A model generated the notes under the pieces. It was not told the origin of the DNA. It did no database searches and worked only from the letters and a program-made list of their open reading frames with translations. The translations under genes were made by a program, and so were the position numbers. Below, in pieces: positions 8,146 through 17,715 of a DNA stretch of 64,000 nucleotides. The stretch comes from an uncultured Verrucomicrobiales bacterium (GTDB lineage: Bacteria; Verrucomicrobiota; Verrucomicrobiia; Verrucomicrobiales; DEV007). Numbering within the stretch: position 1 is the first letter of the stretch; each line of letters starts with the position of its first letter. The stretch covers positions 1 to 64,000 of the forward strand of contig CAJXQE010000003.1 in assembly GCA_913058215.1 (NCBI GenBank), read 5' to 3'.

Positions 8146-8214
8146 ATGAAGGTATGGAAGTATTTCACCTTTGCCGCCCTCCTGCTTCCTCCAGCGAACA
8201 AAACTCAGATTTGA
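8146..8214 (+). CDS. Possible 22-residue leader ORF overlapping the LamG gene
   Basis: An ATG 8 bp before the annotated LamG start opens a 22-codon frame (MKVWKYFTFAALLLPPANKT...). It looks like a typical signal peptide and ends in a TGA at 8212-8214. A TTG at 8211-8213 in the LamG frame overlaps this stop (TTGA), just before that protein's own hydrophobic signal. It may be a translationally coupled leader, a relic of an older signal peptide shifted out of frame, or chance. Confidence 0.3.
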   Translation: MKVWKYFTFAALLLPPANKTQI

Positions 8215-9344
8215 AAAATCGATATACTAGGGGAGCCGTCATTTGTCTGGCTGCGTCCTTGCTCTTCTGTGGAGTCGCGGCTGCCCAGAAACCCGCTTCC
8301 AATCTTGAGGAACTCCAAACTCGCTACGAATCTCACCTCAGTCTGGTTAGCCAACCTCTGACTGATTTGAGTGAGAAATACCAACTGGCCCTGATCGATC
8401 TGCAAAAAGATCTGCAGGCAAAAGCGGATCTGGATGGCCTGATCGCCGTTAAGCAGGAAATTGCCCGCTTTGCAAAGGACGGATCACCGCCTACTGCGGT
8501 TTCCAAAGTCGAGTCCCTGTCCCGGCTTCAGAAGATTTACAGGGCGCAACATGAGGCTGAACTGATTAAGTTAAAGGATGATTTGACTACCTCTAACACC
8601 GCCTACCGCGCGCAACTTGCGGGCCTAATGAAGCGCCTCACTACTGCAGGTAATATCAGTGAAGCCGTAAAAGTCCGTAATGCCATTAAGCAGTTGGGAA
8701 CAGATCCTCTTGGAAAACCTACCTTGAAGACCGGCCTCGTGCTGTATTTGCGTTTCGAATCGGAAAAGGGTGAATTAGTTCGCGATGCCAGCGGTGCCGG
8801 TAACCACGGTCACTTAATCGGTGATGCGACCAACCACTCGACAGGAGAGAATCGTGGTAACTACGCGGTGCTCGATGGCAGTGGAGATTTTATCGAGTGT
8901 GCCCACTCCGACTCGCTAACATTGACTACTGATGGTACGATTTCGCTGTGGATTCGGCCCAAGCGCTTGCAAAGTATGCGCGGATTGGTGAGTAAGTACA
9001 ATCCGAATAAGGCCTATACCCTAAGGACCTGGAAGGAAGGAAGCCATAGCAAAGTAGCCTTTGGCGACACCAGAGACAACTTCGTCAGCGGAGCCGAATT
9101 GCGAGAGAACCGTTGGAGTCACGTGGTTATGACTCTCGACGATGGCAATGTAAAACTTTATTTTGATGGCAAGCTAGACCGGGAAGGCGTGCGCTCCGCG
9201 CCGCTGACTACCAACACCGATCCTGTGCGGATTGGTAATGACTACGACGGGCGCTACTTCAGGGGCGCCATTGACGATATTCGTATCTACAAGCGTGCAC
9301 TCTCGTCGGAAGAGGTTGCAGAGATTTTCAAGATTGAGTCGTAA
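8154..9344 (+). CDS. Secreted coiled-coil + LamG (concanavalin-like) domain protein
   Basis: The protein has up to 396 residues and two parts after a hydrophobic export segment (AVICLAASLLFCGVAAA). Residues ~50-185 form a helical, probably coiled-coil region with heptad-like charged repeats (QTRYESHLSLVSQPLTDL, QKIYRAQHEAELIKLKDDL). Residues ~195-390 form a LamG/concanavalin-like jelly roll: LVLYLRFESEKGELVRDASG at its start, ISLWIRPKR, WSHVVMTLDDGNVKLYFDGK, then GAIDDIRIYKRALSSEEV at its end. Such proteins are common in PVC secretomes and are thought to bind polysaccharides or anchor to the surface; no enzyme site is visible. The start is uncertain. ATG 8154 gives a long polar N-terminus, whereas TTG 8211 would place the signal peptide at the very start. 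Confidence 0.8.
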   Translation: MEVFHLCRPPASSSEQNSDLKNRYTRGAVICLAASLLFCGVAAAQKPASNLEELQTRYESHLSLVSQPLTDLSEKYQLALIDLQKDLQAKADLDGLIAVKQEIARFAKDGSPPTAVSKVESLSRLQKIYRAQHEAELIKLKDDLTTSNTAYRAQLAGLMKRLTTAGNISEAVKVRNAIKQLGTDPLGKPTLKTGLVLYLRFESEKGELVRDASGAGNHGHLIGDATNHSTGENRGNYAVLDGSGDFIECAHSDSLTLTTDGTISLWIRPKRLQSMRGLVSKYNPNKAYTLRTWKEGSHSKVAFGDTRDNFVSGAELRENRWSHVVMTLDDGNVKLYFDGKLDREGVRSAPLTTNTDPVRIGNDYDGRYFRGAIDDIRIYKRALSSEEVAEIFKIES

Positions 9345-9462
9345 ACACGGCGTATTTTTGATCAGCTTGTTGATTCGGAAGAGGTAGAGAAGTAGACCTC
9401 GCCTCTTTAATGTCCGGGACTGCCTGTTAAATGGTACACCGTCTTAGTCTTTTTGTAAGAAT

Positions 9463-10650
9463 ATGATCAAACACTCCAAAACCGCATCGGCTCTTGCCGC
9501 CCTGGCGATCACCGGATTTGTCTTCAGCGCGACTGCAGCTGATACAAAACCTCTGAAGGTCTACATCCTCGCCGGGCAGTCCAATATGCAGGGATCGGCG
9601 CATCAAAGCACGTTTGCGGCCATTGGCGACGACCCCAAAACTGCCCCGCTTCTTAGTGAGATTCTGGACGAGAACGGCGACCCGGTCGTTTCCGACAACG
9701 CGTGGATCACCTACCTGACAGGACGCGGCGACGCCGATACCGTTCTGCACAGCAAAGTGAAAGTGGGATACGGTTTCGACGACGAGCGCATTGGTCCCGA
9801 ATACGCTTTTGGAATTACAATCGACAAGGCTCTCGAAGAACCAGTCCTGATCATCAAGACTGCTTGGGGCGGAAAATCATTAGCCGTGGACTTTCGACCG
9901 CCAAGTGCAGGGCCCTATCAGCCCAGTGCGAAAGAAAAGGAGAGCAACCGTGCCCCTGAAAAGGAGAAAGTGGGCCACTACTATCGTGAGATGATCAGGT
10001 TCGTTCAGACAACGCTAAAGGACACCGCCAGCATTAGAAAAGTAGTTCCAGCTTACGACGCAGAGCAAGGCTATGAACTGGCCGGATTCGTCTGGTTCCA
10101 AGGCTGGAACGACATGTGCAATCGACACCACATCGAGCAATACACCGGGAACATGATCCATTTCATCAGGGATGTTCGCAAGGAGCTTGCTGTGCCGGAC
10201 CTGCCCTTCATCGTAGGCGTTCTGGGAGTCTACGGTACGGCCCCGGACAGCCGGCAATTCGACAAAGGACTGCCAACGACCGATTTCCGCAAAACTCAAT
10301 TCGCCGCAGTGGAGCAATATGATGGAAAGGTGGAGGAGCGCTTTCGCGGCAATGTGATCGCGGTGGACAGCGGCCCCTACTACGAACTCGAACTCAGCGA
10401 TATTTACTGGAAACGGCGAATGACCGGCAACTGGAAGCAGCGTGTCAAAAAGGGAGAGATGACACCGAAGAAGTTCGAAGAGGAATGCGCCCGCTTCGGT
10501 TTCGGTGATGGCGAACTGACTGCGACGGAGCAGAACACCTGGGATCGATGCGCCTCAAATGCCGAATACCATTACCTGGGCAGCGGCAAGACCTTTGTTC
10601 GCTTTGGGAAGGCGCTCGCCGAAGCCATGTTGGAAATTCAGAAGAAGTGA
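9463..10650 (+). CDS. Sialate O-acetylesterase-type SGNH esterase (CE6/DUF303-like)
   Basis: This 395-residue secreted esterase has a clear signal peptide (ALAALAITGFVFSATAAD). The catalytic block I is VYILAGQSNMQG at residues ~33-44, in which the Ser is the nucleophile of the carbohydrate-esterase family 6 / sialate O-acetylesterase group. The second block is GFVWFQGWNDM (residues ~206-216), supplying the oxyanion Gln/Asn. The expected late catalytic His is probably the one in NAEYHYLGSG near residue 370. Length matches the family. Characterised relatives remove acetyl groups from xylan or sialic acid; the substrate here is unknown. The gene is convergent with the AraC regulator downstream. 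The lone ATG at 9463 with its signal peptide is the natural start. Confidence 0.9.
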   Translation: MIKHSKTASALAALAITGFVFSATAADTKPLKVYILAGQSNMQGSAHQSTFAAIGDDPKTAPLLSEILDENGDPVVSDNAWITYLTGRGDADTVLHSKVKVGYGFDDERIGPEYAFGITIDKALEEPVLIIKTAWGGKSLAVDFRPPSAGPYQPSAKEKESNRAPEKEKVGHYYREMIRFVQTTLKDTASIRKVVPAYDAEQGYELAGFVWFQGWNDMCNRHHIEQYTGNMIHFIRDVRKELAVPDLPFIVGVLGVYGTAPDSRQFDKGLPTTDFRKTQFAAVEQYDGKVEERFRGNVIAVDSGPYYELELSDIYWKRRMTGNWKQRVKKGEMTPKKFEEECARFGFGDGELTATEQNTWDRCASNAEYHYLGSGKTFVRFGKALAEAMLEIQKK

Positions 10651-10735
10651 GTTGTCGACAGACTCCAGAAAATAGAACCAAGCCTTATCCCGACTCATTC
10701 TGGAATCACGACTCAGAATCCCGGCCGTCTCCGGA

Positions 10736-11599
10736 TCACGTTGAGCGGGACGCGAGTTGCTTTCGATATTGAGAAGGTGTCATTTTATGAATCCCACGAA
10801 ACTGGCGATTGAAGTTCGATTGACTGGCGAACCCCACATCGAGAGCAATCGATGAAATATCATCGTCAGTCTCGATGAGCTTTCTCGCAGCCTTTCCAAC
10901 ACGAATGACCTGATGGTAATCCTGAAAGCTCATACCGGTATGCTGTTGAAAAAACCGGCTCACCGATTGGGGGTGCAACGCGGCCACTTTCGCCATTTCC
11001 TCCAAACGAATCGAATCACCCAATTCAACCCTTTCATCAATGAAGGCGATAATCCGTCCGAGGCGGGCGACCGACTTTTCAGAAACCTGGTCGACGTAGC
11101 CGACCGAAGCCAGTGGCCTTGCATCGCTATCGTGGCTGAGAACTAGAAGAATTTCGAGAAGAAGTAGCGCGCGTTTCCCTTCATTCGGATCGGCGAACAA
11201 GTGATCCATGAGTGGCGCAACTTTTCCCTGAGTATTTCGGGAGAAAGCGAGACCCGGTGCAGCCCTGCTTTGCAGTTCACCGATTGATCGAAATTCGGGC
11301 AGGAGGATCAGATCCTTTCCAAAGAGATCGGGTGCAAACTGGATGACCTTTGCCCGTGCCCGCCCGACTCGTTCGCTCTCATATTGGTGAGGCAAGTGAG
11401 GGCCGATCAGAACGAGATCGCCTGCATCAAAATGCTCAATGGAATCCCCGATAAGACGTTTACCCTTGCTTTCGACAATCGAGGTCAATTCAAGCTCAGC
11501 GTGCTTGTGGTAGTCATTGTGAAACTCCGGCAGGTCATGATCGAGGCAGGTGAATGACTGCCTCGGGGATGGAAAAACAGACTCGACCGTGGGTTTCAT
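10736..11599 (-). CDS. AraC-family transcriptional regulator
   Basis: This 287-residue regulator has an N-terminal cupin-like sensor domain (HNDYHKHAELELTSIVESKG, FDAGDLVLIGPHLPHQY) and a C-terminal pair of helix-turn-helix motifs of the AraC/XylS type (residues ~185-285). The latter has RLEEMAKVAALHPQSVSRFFQQ, then the family signature SIALDVGFASQSNFNRQF...MTPSQYRK. The two conserved His and an acidic residue in the cupin suit a sugar-binding or metal-binding pocket. It is transcribed divergently from the ferredoxin-P450 pair with 138 bp between the start codons. Local control of that pair, probably in response to a sugar, is therefore likely but inferred from position. Confidence 0.93.
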   Translation of the reverse strand: MKPTVESVFPSPRQSFTCLDHDLPEFHNDYHKHAELELTSIVESKGKRLIGDSIEHFDAGDLVLIGPHLPHQYESERVGRARAKVIQFAPDLFGKDLILLPEFRSIGELQSRAAPGLAFSRNTQGKVAPLMDHLFADPNEGKRALLLLEILLVLSHDSDARPLASVGYVDQVSEKSVARLGRIIAFIDERVELGDSIRLEEMAKVAALHPQSVSRFFQQHTGMSFQDYHQVIRVGKAARKLIETDDDISSIALDVGFASQSNFNRQFRGIHKMTPSQYRKQLASRST

Positions 11600-11737
11600 A
11601 GCTTAATTATGACATCATTTTTAGGATATCTCTCCATATTAGTGAAGATACAGCTACTTCTGGTTTTCTGAGTTCTTGTCGCGAATGCATCTCCAGTCAA
11701 ATTGACTGCGCAAAGTCCCCCCAAAAAAACAAGAGAC

Positions 11738-12049
11738 ATGGCAAAAGTTACCTTCATTACTGAAACTGGAGAAAGTATTATCGCAGAGGACGCTGAGGAC
11801 TCCCTCATGGAAGTCGCTCTGGATAACGATGTGGAAGGCATACTCGGATCTTGCGGTGGCGTTTGCTCCTGTGCGTCCTGCCATGTAAAAGTTCATCCTG
11901 ACTGGATCGAGAAAGTGGGTCCGGCTTCCGAAGTGGAGCAGGACATTCTGGATTTAGAGGACGAAGCCGATGGACGCTCCCGCCTGAGCTGCCAGATCGA
12001 AGTGACTGCAAAATTGGACGGCCTCGTTGTCGAGGTGGCCCCGCTTTAA
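11738..12049 (+). CDS. [2Fe-2S] ferredoxin, putidaredoxin/adrenodoxin type
   Basis: This 103-residue ferredoxin passes electrons to a partner P450. The cluster ligands follow the vertebrate/P450-type spacing exactly: Cys39, Cys45, Cys48 (GSCGGVCSCASCHV) and Cys85 (RLSCQI), with an extra Cys43. This C-x5-C-x2-C...C arrangement and the adjacent P450 gene 60 bp downstream point to a class I P450 electron chain. Residues such as the acidic EDEAD before the fourth Cys resemble the partner-docking helix. A start 12 codons upstream (11702) is open but gives a polar tail; the ATG at 11738 begins directly with the first beta strand. No ferredoxin reductase lies in the window. Confidence 0.95.
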   Translation: MAKVTFITETGESIIAEDAEDSLMEVALDNDVEGILGSCGGVCSCASCHVKVHPDWIEKVGPASEVEQDILDLEDEADGRSRLSCQIEVTAKLDGLVVEVAPL

Positions 12050-12109
12050 ATGAATCAAGTCATCTCGATCGCCCCACTCACAAAATCAATTTCACATTGA
12101 TCAAACATT

Positions 12110-13273
12110 ATGAGCAAATGTCCCTTTCATGACGCCTTCGCCGAACATCGGAAGAAAGGTGACGCGATTCCCATTCAATTCGATGAAGAGGAAATCACAA
12201 TGATTCTCGGTTTTAAAGCGGTGCGGGCGGCTGCACGCGACTTCACCAGTTTCAGTTCCGACGCACCTTTCCGCGTTCCCATTCCATCCGAAGAGGATTT
12301 TCGGACGGTTCGGCAGCTTCCGATCGAGGTCGACCCTCCGCAGCACAAAGATTACCGTGCTCTCGTCGAGCCATTTTTCCGCCGACCGCTTGCCCCTGAA
12401 TTTGGAGAACGAATTGTTTCGCTCCTCGAAGAGCTCCTTGTCGACGCGAGTCAGAGGGAGGATATCGAAATCGTTCGCGATTTTGCATTACCCCTCCAGT
12501 CGCGGGCTCTAACCTATTTGTTTGATGTCGATGAGTCCGAGGCCGACGAATGGATCAGCTGGGGCATCCATGTGTTTCGCGATGGTGATGACGGTGCAGC
12601 CAAGGGTTCAGCCCTCGAAGAATACATTCACCGAAAATTCGACGAGGCGGAGCAGTCGTCGGACCGCTCCAACTTTTTTGAGGCTCTCGCCCATGCCGAA
12701 GTGGAAGGTCGGAAGCTCACTCGTGAAGAGATGGTCGGCTTCGCAAATCTCGCCTTTGCCGGGGGACGCGACACTATCATTCATACAGTGAGCTCCGTTT
12801 TCGCTATGCTGGGAATGTGTCCTGATTTACTGGAGAAATTGCGCGCCGATAGTTCCCTGATCAACACGACGGGTGAGGAATTCTTTCGCATGATCACACC
12901 GCTGACCCACATTGGACGAGTCAATACCGAGGAGCGGGATGTCCACGGTGTCACCACTCGCAAAGATCAGCGCATCTCGCTTTGCTGGGCCTCGGCCAAT
13001 TACGATGAATCGATATTCGAGGACGCCGCCACCTTTCGCCCTGACAGAAAGCCAAACCCTCACATTGCCTTCGGGAATGGCACGCACACCTGCGCGGGTG
13101 CGCATCACGCGCGACTGATCGTGAAGACTCTCTTACGACTTCTCGCAGAACAGGATTTCCAAATTGAGATTCTGGATTCGATTGAAAATATTGAGAAACA
13201 GAAAGACTACGAACGGCGCACTGGATTTGAGAAATTAGTCGTACGCGTCACGCAAGGATCTGCATCATCTTGA
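12110..13273 (+). CDS. Cytochrome P450 (class I, bacterial)
   Basis: This soluble 387-residue monooxygenase has all core P450 motifs. The I-helix oxygen-activation motif is AGGRDT (residues 217-222), the K-helix ExxR is EEFFR, and the heme loop is FGNGTHTCAGAHHAR with proximal Cys328. An N-terminal LPIEVDPPQHKDYRALV segment corresponds to the typical 'DPPxHxxxR' C-helix of bacterial P450s. Two His replace the usual LA before the final AR of the heme loop. It forms a unit with the ferredoxin upstream and the divergent AraC gene. Chemistry is O2-dependent hydroxylation or O-demethylation. In marine Bacteroidota an equivalent P450-ferredoxin pair demethylates 6-O-methyl-galactose, a plausible analogy here but not established. 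Confidence 0.95.
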   Translation: MSKCPFHDAFAEHRKKGDAIPIQFDEEEITMILGFKAVRAAARDFTSFSSDAPFRVPIPSEEDFRTVRQLPIEVDPPQHKDYRALVEPFFRRPLAPEFGERIVSLLEELLVDASQREDIEIVRDFALPLQSRALTYLFDVDESEADEWISWGIHVFRDGDDGAAKGSALEEYIHRKFDEAEQSSDRSNFFEALAHAEVEGRKLTREEMVGFANLAFAGGRDTIIHTVSSVFAMLGMCPDLLEKLRADSSLINTTGEEFFRMITPLTHIGRVNTEERDVHGVTTRKDQRISLCWASANYDESIFEDAATFRPDRKPNPHIAFGNGTHTCAGAHHARLIVKTLLRLLAEQDFQIEILDSIENIEKQKDYERRTGFEKLVVRVTQGSASS

Positions 13274-13431
13274 TGTGCAGAAGCAGCGGGAATCGATGAC
13301 CTATTGATCCCCTTCTGGAGTCGCTCTTTTCAAAGCGAGCTTCGGCTCTTTGCCAGATTCGGATGAAAGGCTCGATGAGTCTCTTTTTAAGAACCTGGCT
13401 TGTTTCGAAAGATGGATCTAAAACCCACGTC

Positions 13432-16014
13432 CTAGTTTTCCACTTTCCGATACAGAAAGGCATCTGAAGTCACCAGCGATGTGATCAGAGCCTTCATGCT
13501 CCCTCCGTTTTCGCGGTAAGCCTTGTGGGCGGCCTGTAAAACCGGAGCGTCATTGAGCGTCTCGTTTCGGCCCATCCAGAAGCGAAAGGCGTGACGGATG
13601 AAGACCTGCTCAACGCGTTCGCTTTCGGCAAGTTTTTGGATCAGATCGATCGCGTTGTTCACGGGACCGTCTAACTCAGGATCGCCGGAGTCGATGATCT
13701 CACCAAAGGTGTCGACGGGCGCTTTCAACTCGGTAGTCCGGAACAGACCAGCGTGATTGTACATTTCAAAGGGGAGTCCCAGCGGGTCCATTTTTTCGTG
13801 GCAGGTCCAACAGTATTTCTCCCGCGTGACACGCATGCGCAAGCGAAGAGTATTATCGGGCTCGTCGGGCAACATCGCATCAACGGTGATAGGGATATCG
13901 GGAATGCCTCCGCCCAAAAGCCGCTCTCGAACCCAGCGTCCACGCAGAATGGCATGATTATCCATCGCATCGGAGTGTGAGACGAGCCATGAAGGATGAG
14001 TAAGGATTCCCATGCGCTGCCCCTCAGGAGCCGTAGCCAGTTTTCGATCAGGTTTCATGGATCCTGCTCCGAAGGAACGGCGGCTGACGCGAGCGTAAAT
14101 TTTCGGACCGGTCAATTTTGCCACCGCAACATTGACATTGCGGTTGTCTCTTCTCTTTTTCTTTTCGTTTTCGACTTTCTTCCTTCTCGCCTCCAAATCT
14201 TTCTTTTCTCGCTCAAGAGTAGTCTTGGCTTTCTTTTCCAGAGTTTTATCCTTCAAGCTATTATTCACTTCGGTAATTTCAGATTTCAACTCATTCAGTT
14301 CAGCAGCGTATTTCGCGCTTAGTTCCTCTTCGGCTTTCTTTTTCGCAGCCACGGCAATGTCTCTTTCTTCCTGGGTGTGCTTCCTGCCGAAGTAGGTGTT
14401 ATCGTTGGTGGTGGAGACGACCTGCTGGGTGGTCAGCAACTCCCTAAGGACATCTTTATCCTCCTCGAGGATCAACTCAATAAGTCGGTCTGTGCTCGCC
14501 GCAGCATCGAACATGGCGCGATAGTGACTGTTACCCCCGGAGACACCGGTTTCCCCTATCGCTTTACTGTCCTTGCAAATGTAGCCGCCCAGATCGTGGT
14601 CGAAGTAGTCACGGAAAAAGCGCAGGACTCGCGGCTTGCGAATGCTGTCATCGGCAAGCATACGGTTAACTTCACGCTCGACGTCTTGCCTGGTTCGCAT
14701 GTGACCCTCAGCAATCACCTGACGGAGTTCCTCATCCGGCTTGATGTAGCGGAGAGCATGATTCACTGCCAGTCCCAACTCCCAGTCTTGAAGTATGACA
14801 CGGCCGTGCCTGTCAGCTCTGCTCGATTTTGCCTCCGCCAACTCCGGCCGGAACAGGGCGTCACGGTCGAGGAATATGGCTGAAAGCCCCATCAAAATAC
14901 CATCTTCTTTGCCAACCTTGGCAATGGAATCCCTGACCATCTTCTGGTATTCACCTGATTCCTTCGCGGTAGGAGGGCGGAAGGTGAGGGCTTCAAAGAG
15001 ATAATCAACTGCGGCGCTCAGAAGCTCGTCAGTGACCTCGGAATCGGGGTCCTGCATCAGATCGTACACGGGAGTCATCGGGCGGGTGACCTTGGTGCTG
15101 TAGACAATGGCAGTGGGAAGGCCACGAAGATCGCCCTCGGGCTTGACCTTGTCGTAGGCTTTCGGATCGTCGGTGATCTGCTCCGGATTGCCCAGGCTGA
15201 GCGGCCCGTAAGCCATGTATTCAAGAATGTCTTCCGCCTTTCCAAGGATCTGGGTCGCTTCGGCACTGTTGACGGTGTAAAAGTCCGGGTAATTCTCAAG
15301 TCCGTGTTTCCGGGCCGAGGCGAGGACCACAGGGACGCTCTTTACTGCGGTAGCGTAGGCCACAGTTCCACCTTCCCACCGGATGATTCGGTCGGTGCCA
15401 AAGTAGAGCTTCAACTCGCCTCCGTGGTTGGTGGGGACGACATCGCCGAGGGTGCGAAGTCCCCGCTTTTCCGGGTCGAAGGCCGGCTCTGTATTGATCA
15501 GTTGGTTGAGCCGCGTGATGTGCTCCTGAGGCGTCACCCGCCAGATGCGGGTCGGCGAAGATGAAGGCGCGAGTTTGATGCCTTCTGGCAGGGGGCCAAA
15601 TAGTAAATCGTGATCGACAAAGTTGCCTTTGTGAGGATCGAGGTGGGCCTTAAATCCGCCTTTGTCCTTCATGACCTGTGTCAGCTCTTCGACGATCCAG
15701 TCGGCAAATCGCAGCCGTTCGATGATCTCAGGCTGCGACTTCTTTTTGGGTGGCATTTCCTGAAGCGCGACCTGAGCCCAGACTGACTTCCAGACCGCTG
15801 CGTTGGTCTCGTCCACCGGCCCGAGATCGAGCAGTGAAAGATCGGCCTTGGTGACAAGGTCGTCATGGCATTCGTAGCAATGCTTATCGAGGAAGCCCAC
15901 TGCGAGATTCTCGAAGTCCCCACTGACAGGCTCGCCGGGCGTGTAGCTGCGGCGACATCCCTGAGTGAACACAAATAAGGCTGCCACCGCGAGGGTGAGA
16001 ATCAACCGGGTCAT
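13432..16014 (-). CDS. DUF1592/DUF1588/DUF1585 cytochrome-type lipoprotein with coiled-coil insert
   Basis: This 860-residue protein starts with a lipoprotein signal (FTQGC, Cys20). A first heme-c-like site CYECH (residues 46-50) lies in a PSCyt1-type module. It is followed by DUF1587-like and DUF1592 regions, then DUF1588 and DUF1585 with a second CWTCH near residue 735 and the closing [13 protein letters not shown]...[11 protein letters not shown]. Residues ~541-628 are an unusual highly charged insertion ([35 protein letters not shown]) predicted to form a coiled coil. These proteins are hallmark PVC surface cytochromes of unknown substrate. The start overlaps the stop of the upstream DUF1552 gene in an ATGA, so the two are translationally coupled. 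A related copy is cut by the window end (63479-64000). Confidence 0.9.
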   Translation of the reverse strand: MTRLILTLAVAALFVFTQGCRRSYTPGEPVSGDFENLAVGFLDKHCYECHDDLVTKADLSLLDLGPVDETNAAVWKSVWAQVALQEMPPKKKSQPEIIERLRFADWIVEELTQVMKDKGGFKAHLDPHKGNFVDHDLLFGPLPEGIKLAPSSSPTRIWRVTPQEHITRLNQLINTEPAFDPEKRGLRTLGDVVPTNHGGELKLYFGTDRIIRWEGGTVAYATAVKSVPVVLASARKHGLENYPDFYTVNSAEATQILGKAEDILEYMAYGPLSLGNPEQITDDPKAYDKVKPEGDLRGLPTAIVYSTKVTRPMTPVYDLMQDPDSEVTDELLSAAVDYLFEALTFRPPTAKESGEYQKMVRDSIAKVGKEDGILMGLSAIFLDRDALFRPELAEAKSSRADRHGRVILQDWELGLAVNHALRYIKPDEELRQVIAEGHMRTRQDVEREVNRMLADDSIRKPRVLRFFRDYFDHDLGGYICKDSKAIGETGVSGGNSHYRAMFDAAASTDRLIELILEEDKDVLRELLTTQQVVSTTNDNTYFGRKHTQEERDIAVAAKKKAEEELSAKYAAELNELKSEITEVNNSLKDKTLEKKAKTTLEREKKDLEARRKKVENEKKKRRDNRNVNVAVAKLTGPKIYARVSRRSFGAGSMKPDRKLATAPEGQRMGILTHPSWLVSHSDAMDNHAILRGRWVRERLLGGGIPDIPITVDAMLPDEPDNTLRLRMRVTREKYCWTCHEKMDPLGLPFEMYNHAGLFRTTELKAPVDTFGEIIDSGDPELDGPVNNAIDLIQKLAESERVEQVFIRHAFRFWMGRNETLNDAPVLQAAHKAYRENGGSMKALITSLVTSDAFLYRKVEN

Positions 16015-17333
16015 GCAAAAATTTCTTTAATAGGCCCTGTGCCGGAGTCGAATTTGGCAGCCATCTTCTCGGTCATGTTGAAGCGGTCTACCTCGACACC
16101 GGAAGCTCGTAAGATCGATGTGTAGAGGGCATTGATCGGACGTTTGCCGTCCAACTGCGTGAAACAGCCACTCTTGAAAGCTCCATTGCAGTTCCCCAGA
16201 AGCATCACCGGCCAGTTGGATCCGTCGGTGTGCTGCTTGTCAGCATTATTACTGGTGTAGACGATCAAACTGTTGTCCATCATGGTACCACTACCTTCGG
16301 GAACGCTTTCCAATTCCTCCATCAGCTTCACGAGCATGCGGCTGTTGTATTGGCGGATTTTGACCCAGATCGGATTGTCGGGCTGCTTCATGTGTCCGAG
16401 GTTATGGCCCTGTTGATCAACGCCAAGGCCTTTCCAAGCGCCGAAAATCTCACCCCGACCAGAGCCGATGGTGAGCACATTGGTAGTGCCCGATTTGAGA
16501 GCCGAGATACCCAGATCCAGAATACGGTCGTGCCAGTCGGTTTCGAACTCCGGCCGAGTGTAAGCTTCGTCAACTTCGGGCGCGAAATTCCGGAGGTGAT
16601 CTGAAACTTTGCCAAGCCGTTCGCGGAGGCCGTTCATGTCATTGAATCCCTGAACGAACTCACCAAAACGCTGTTTGTCAGTGCTTGGCAGCGTCTTACC
16701 CTCGGCGGCGGCCAATTGTTCAATGCGGTCGAACAAGCTGGACTTGGCTTCGTGCTGGTTCCGGATGTCACCCTGAGAAATTCCACCATAGAGCATCTGA
16801 TAAAGATGATTCGGGTTGGAATGCATAAAGATGGGCCGACCCGCACCGCGCGCCGACAGGTTAGCCACCGTGGGCTTGGCCTTCATGTTCTCAATGGAAT
16901 CCATGCCGATACACAGATGAGGCAAAAGAGTCTCAGGAAGCACCTTGCTCAATTCGTAATCAATAGTGCTGCCGCTGGGAGCCACGCCGTCGCTGCCACG
17001 GTAACCGCCGAGAGCACCGAAGAAAGCGCTGTGCGAAGGGCTCGTGTGTTTGCCATGCAGGCCGTTGATGATATGCAGCTTCTCTTTGAAAGGTTCCAAT
17101 GCCTTGATCGGCTCGGGAAGTATTGCCTTGGCCAGCGAACCGCTATTTGTCATTCCCGCCGGAATGCAAGTCGCCGGATCGAATCCCTGATTTTGCATGA
17201 AAAAGATCACCCGCTTCGGGCCACCACTGGATACTGTGGAAGCAGCCTGGCCGATCTCGGGAAACATTGAGGCTCCAATTGCAGCACCGAAGCCTGATGC
17301 GATCGTTTGTAATGATTTTCTGCGGCTGATCAT
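16011..17333 (-). CDS. DUF1552 domain protein, exported
   Basis: This 440-residue protein belongs to DUF1552, a PVC-typical partner of DUF1592 cytochromes. It starts with a Tat-like signal ([20 protein letters not shown]). Landmarks include [20 protein letters not shown] near residue 95, [17 protein letters not shown] near 275, GHNLGHMK and [20 protein letters not shown] near 355. The fold is probably related to DUF1501 and alkaline phosphatases, but the function is unknown. The open frame extends 13 codons further upstream, but ATG 17333 places the twin arginines at the expected position. The stop codon overlaps the start of the DUF1592 gene by an ATGA. The closest relative in the window is the copy at 62157-63479. 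Confidence 0.9.
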   Translation of the reverse strand: MISRRKSLQTIASGFGAAIGASMFPEIGQAASTVSSGGPKRVIFFMQNQGFDPATCIPAGMTNSGSLAKAILPEPIKALEPFKEKLHIINGLHGKHTSPSHSAFFGALGGYRGSDGVAPSGSTIDYELSKVLPETLLPHLCIGMDSIENMKAKPTVANLSARGAGRPIFMHSNPNHLYQMLYGGISQGDIRNQHEAKSSLFDRIEQLAAAEGKTLPSTDKQRFGEFVQGFNDMNGLRERLGKVSDHLRNFAPEVDEAYTRPEFETDWHDRILDLGISALKSGTTNVLTIGSGRGEIFGAWKGLGVDQQGHNLGHMKQPDNPIWVKIRQYNSRMLVKLMEELESVPEGSGTMMDNSLIVYTSNNADKQHTDGSNWPVMLLGNCNGAFKSGCFTQLDGKRPINALYTSILRASGVEVDRFNMTEKMAAKFDSGTGPIKEIFA

Positions 17334-17715
17334 GGCGGGAATAAAGGTTAAATTCCCTGAAGAGCAATCCACATATTTATGGGTGTTCAGGTGTTCAATA
17401 AATCGAAAGATCGATGGATTAATTCACCTTGAAGATAGCAGCTTCGCCGAATGTGTTCAGAGTCACGTATTCCTTGTTTCATTTAGACCCGCAGCCCCTG
17501 CATCTGTTCCGCCAGATTTCGATGTGCCCGGGTGGCGAAAGCATTCGTCTGCTCCGTAGTCGCAACCGCCCTGGCATCAAGGTCATCAAGCATCTGATGG
17601 GATTCGCGATATTCCTTATTCTCGCGTGTATTTGGAGCTGTCTTGAGACTCTGAAATTGTATTCTTACCTTGCCCTTCAAAGGCCGAACCTGGAATTGAA
17701 ATCAAACTCACCTCT
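17334..17715. other. Intergenic region upstream of the DUF1552/DUF1592 pair
   Basis: These 382 bp separate the membrane-protein gene from the DUF1552 gene, both on the minus strand. They should contain the promoter of the DUF1552 operon, but I see no convincing -35/-10 pair. A 65-codon minus-strand frame (17483-17680) contains a polar stretch ending NLAEQMQGLRV. It has no recognisable homology and no ribosome binding site, so I do not call it a gene. Confidence 0.5.

Noticed and set aside
9377-9402. Possible hairpin AAGAGG...CCTCTT after the LamG gene.
   Set aside because: Long loop, competing pairings and no T run; not convincing as a terminator.
17483-17680. A 65-codon minus-strand frame in the intergenic region.
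   Set aside because: No ribosome binding site and no recognisable similarity; polar composition alone is not enough.
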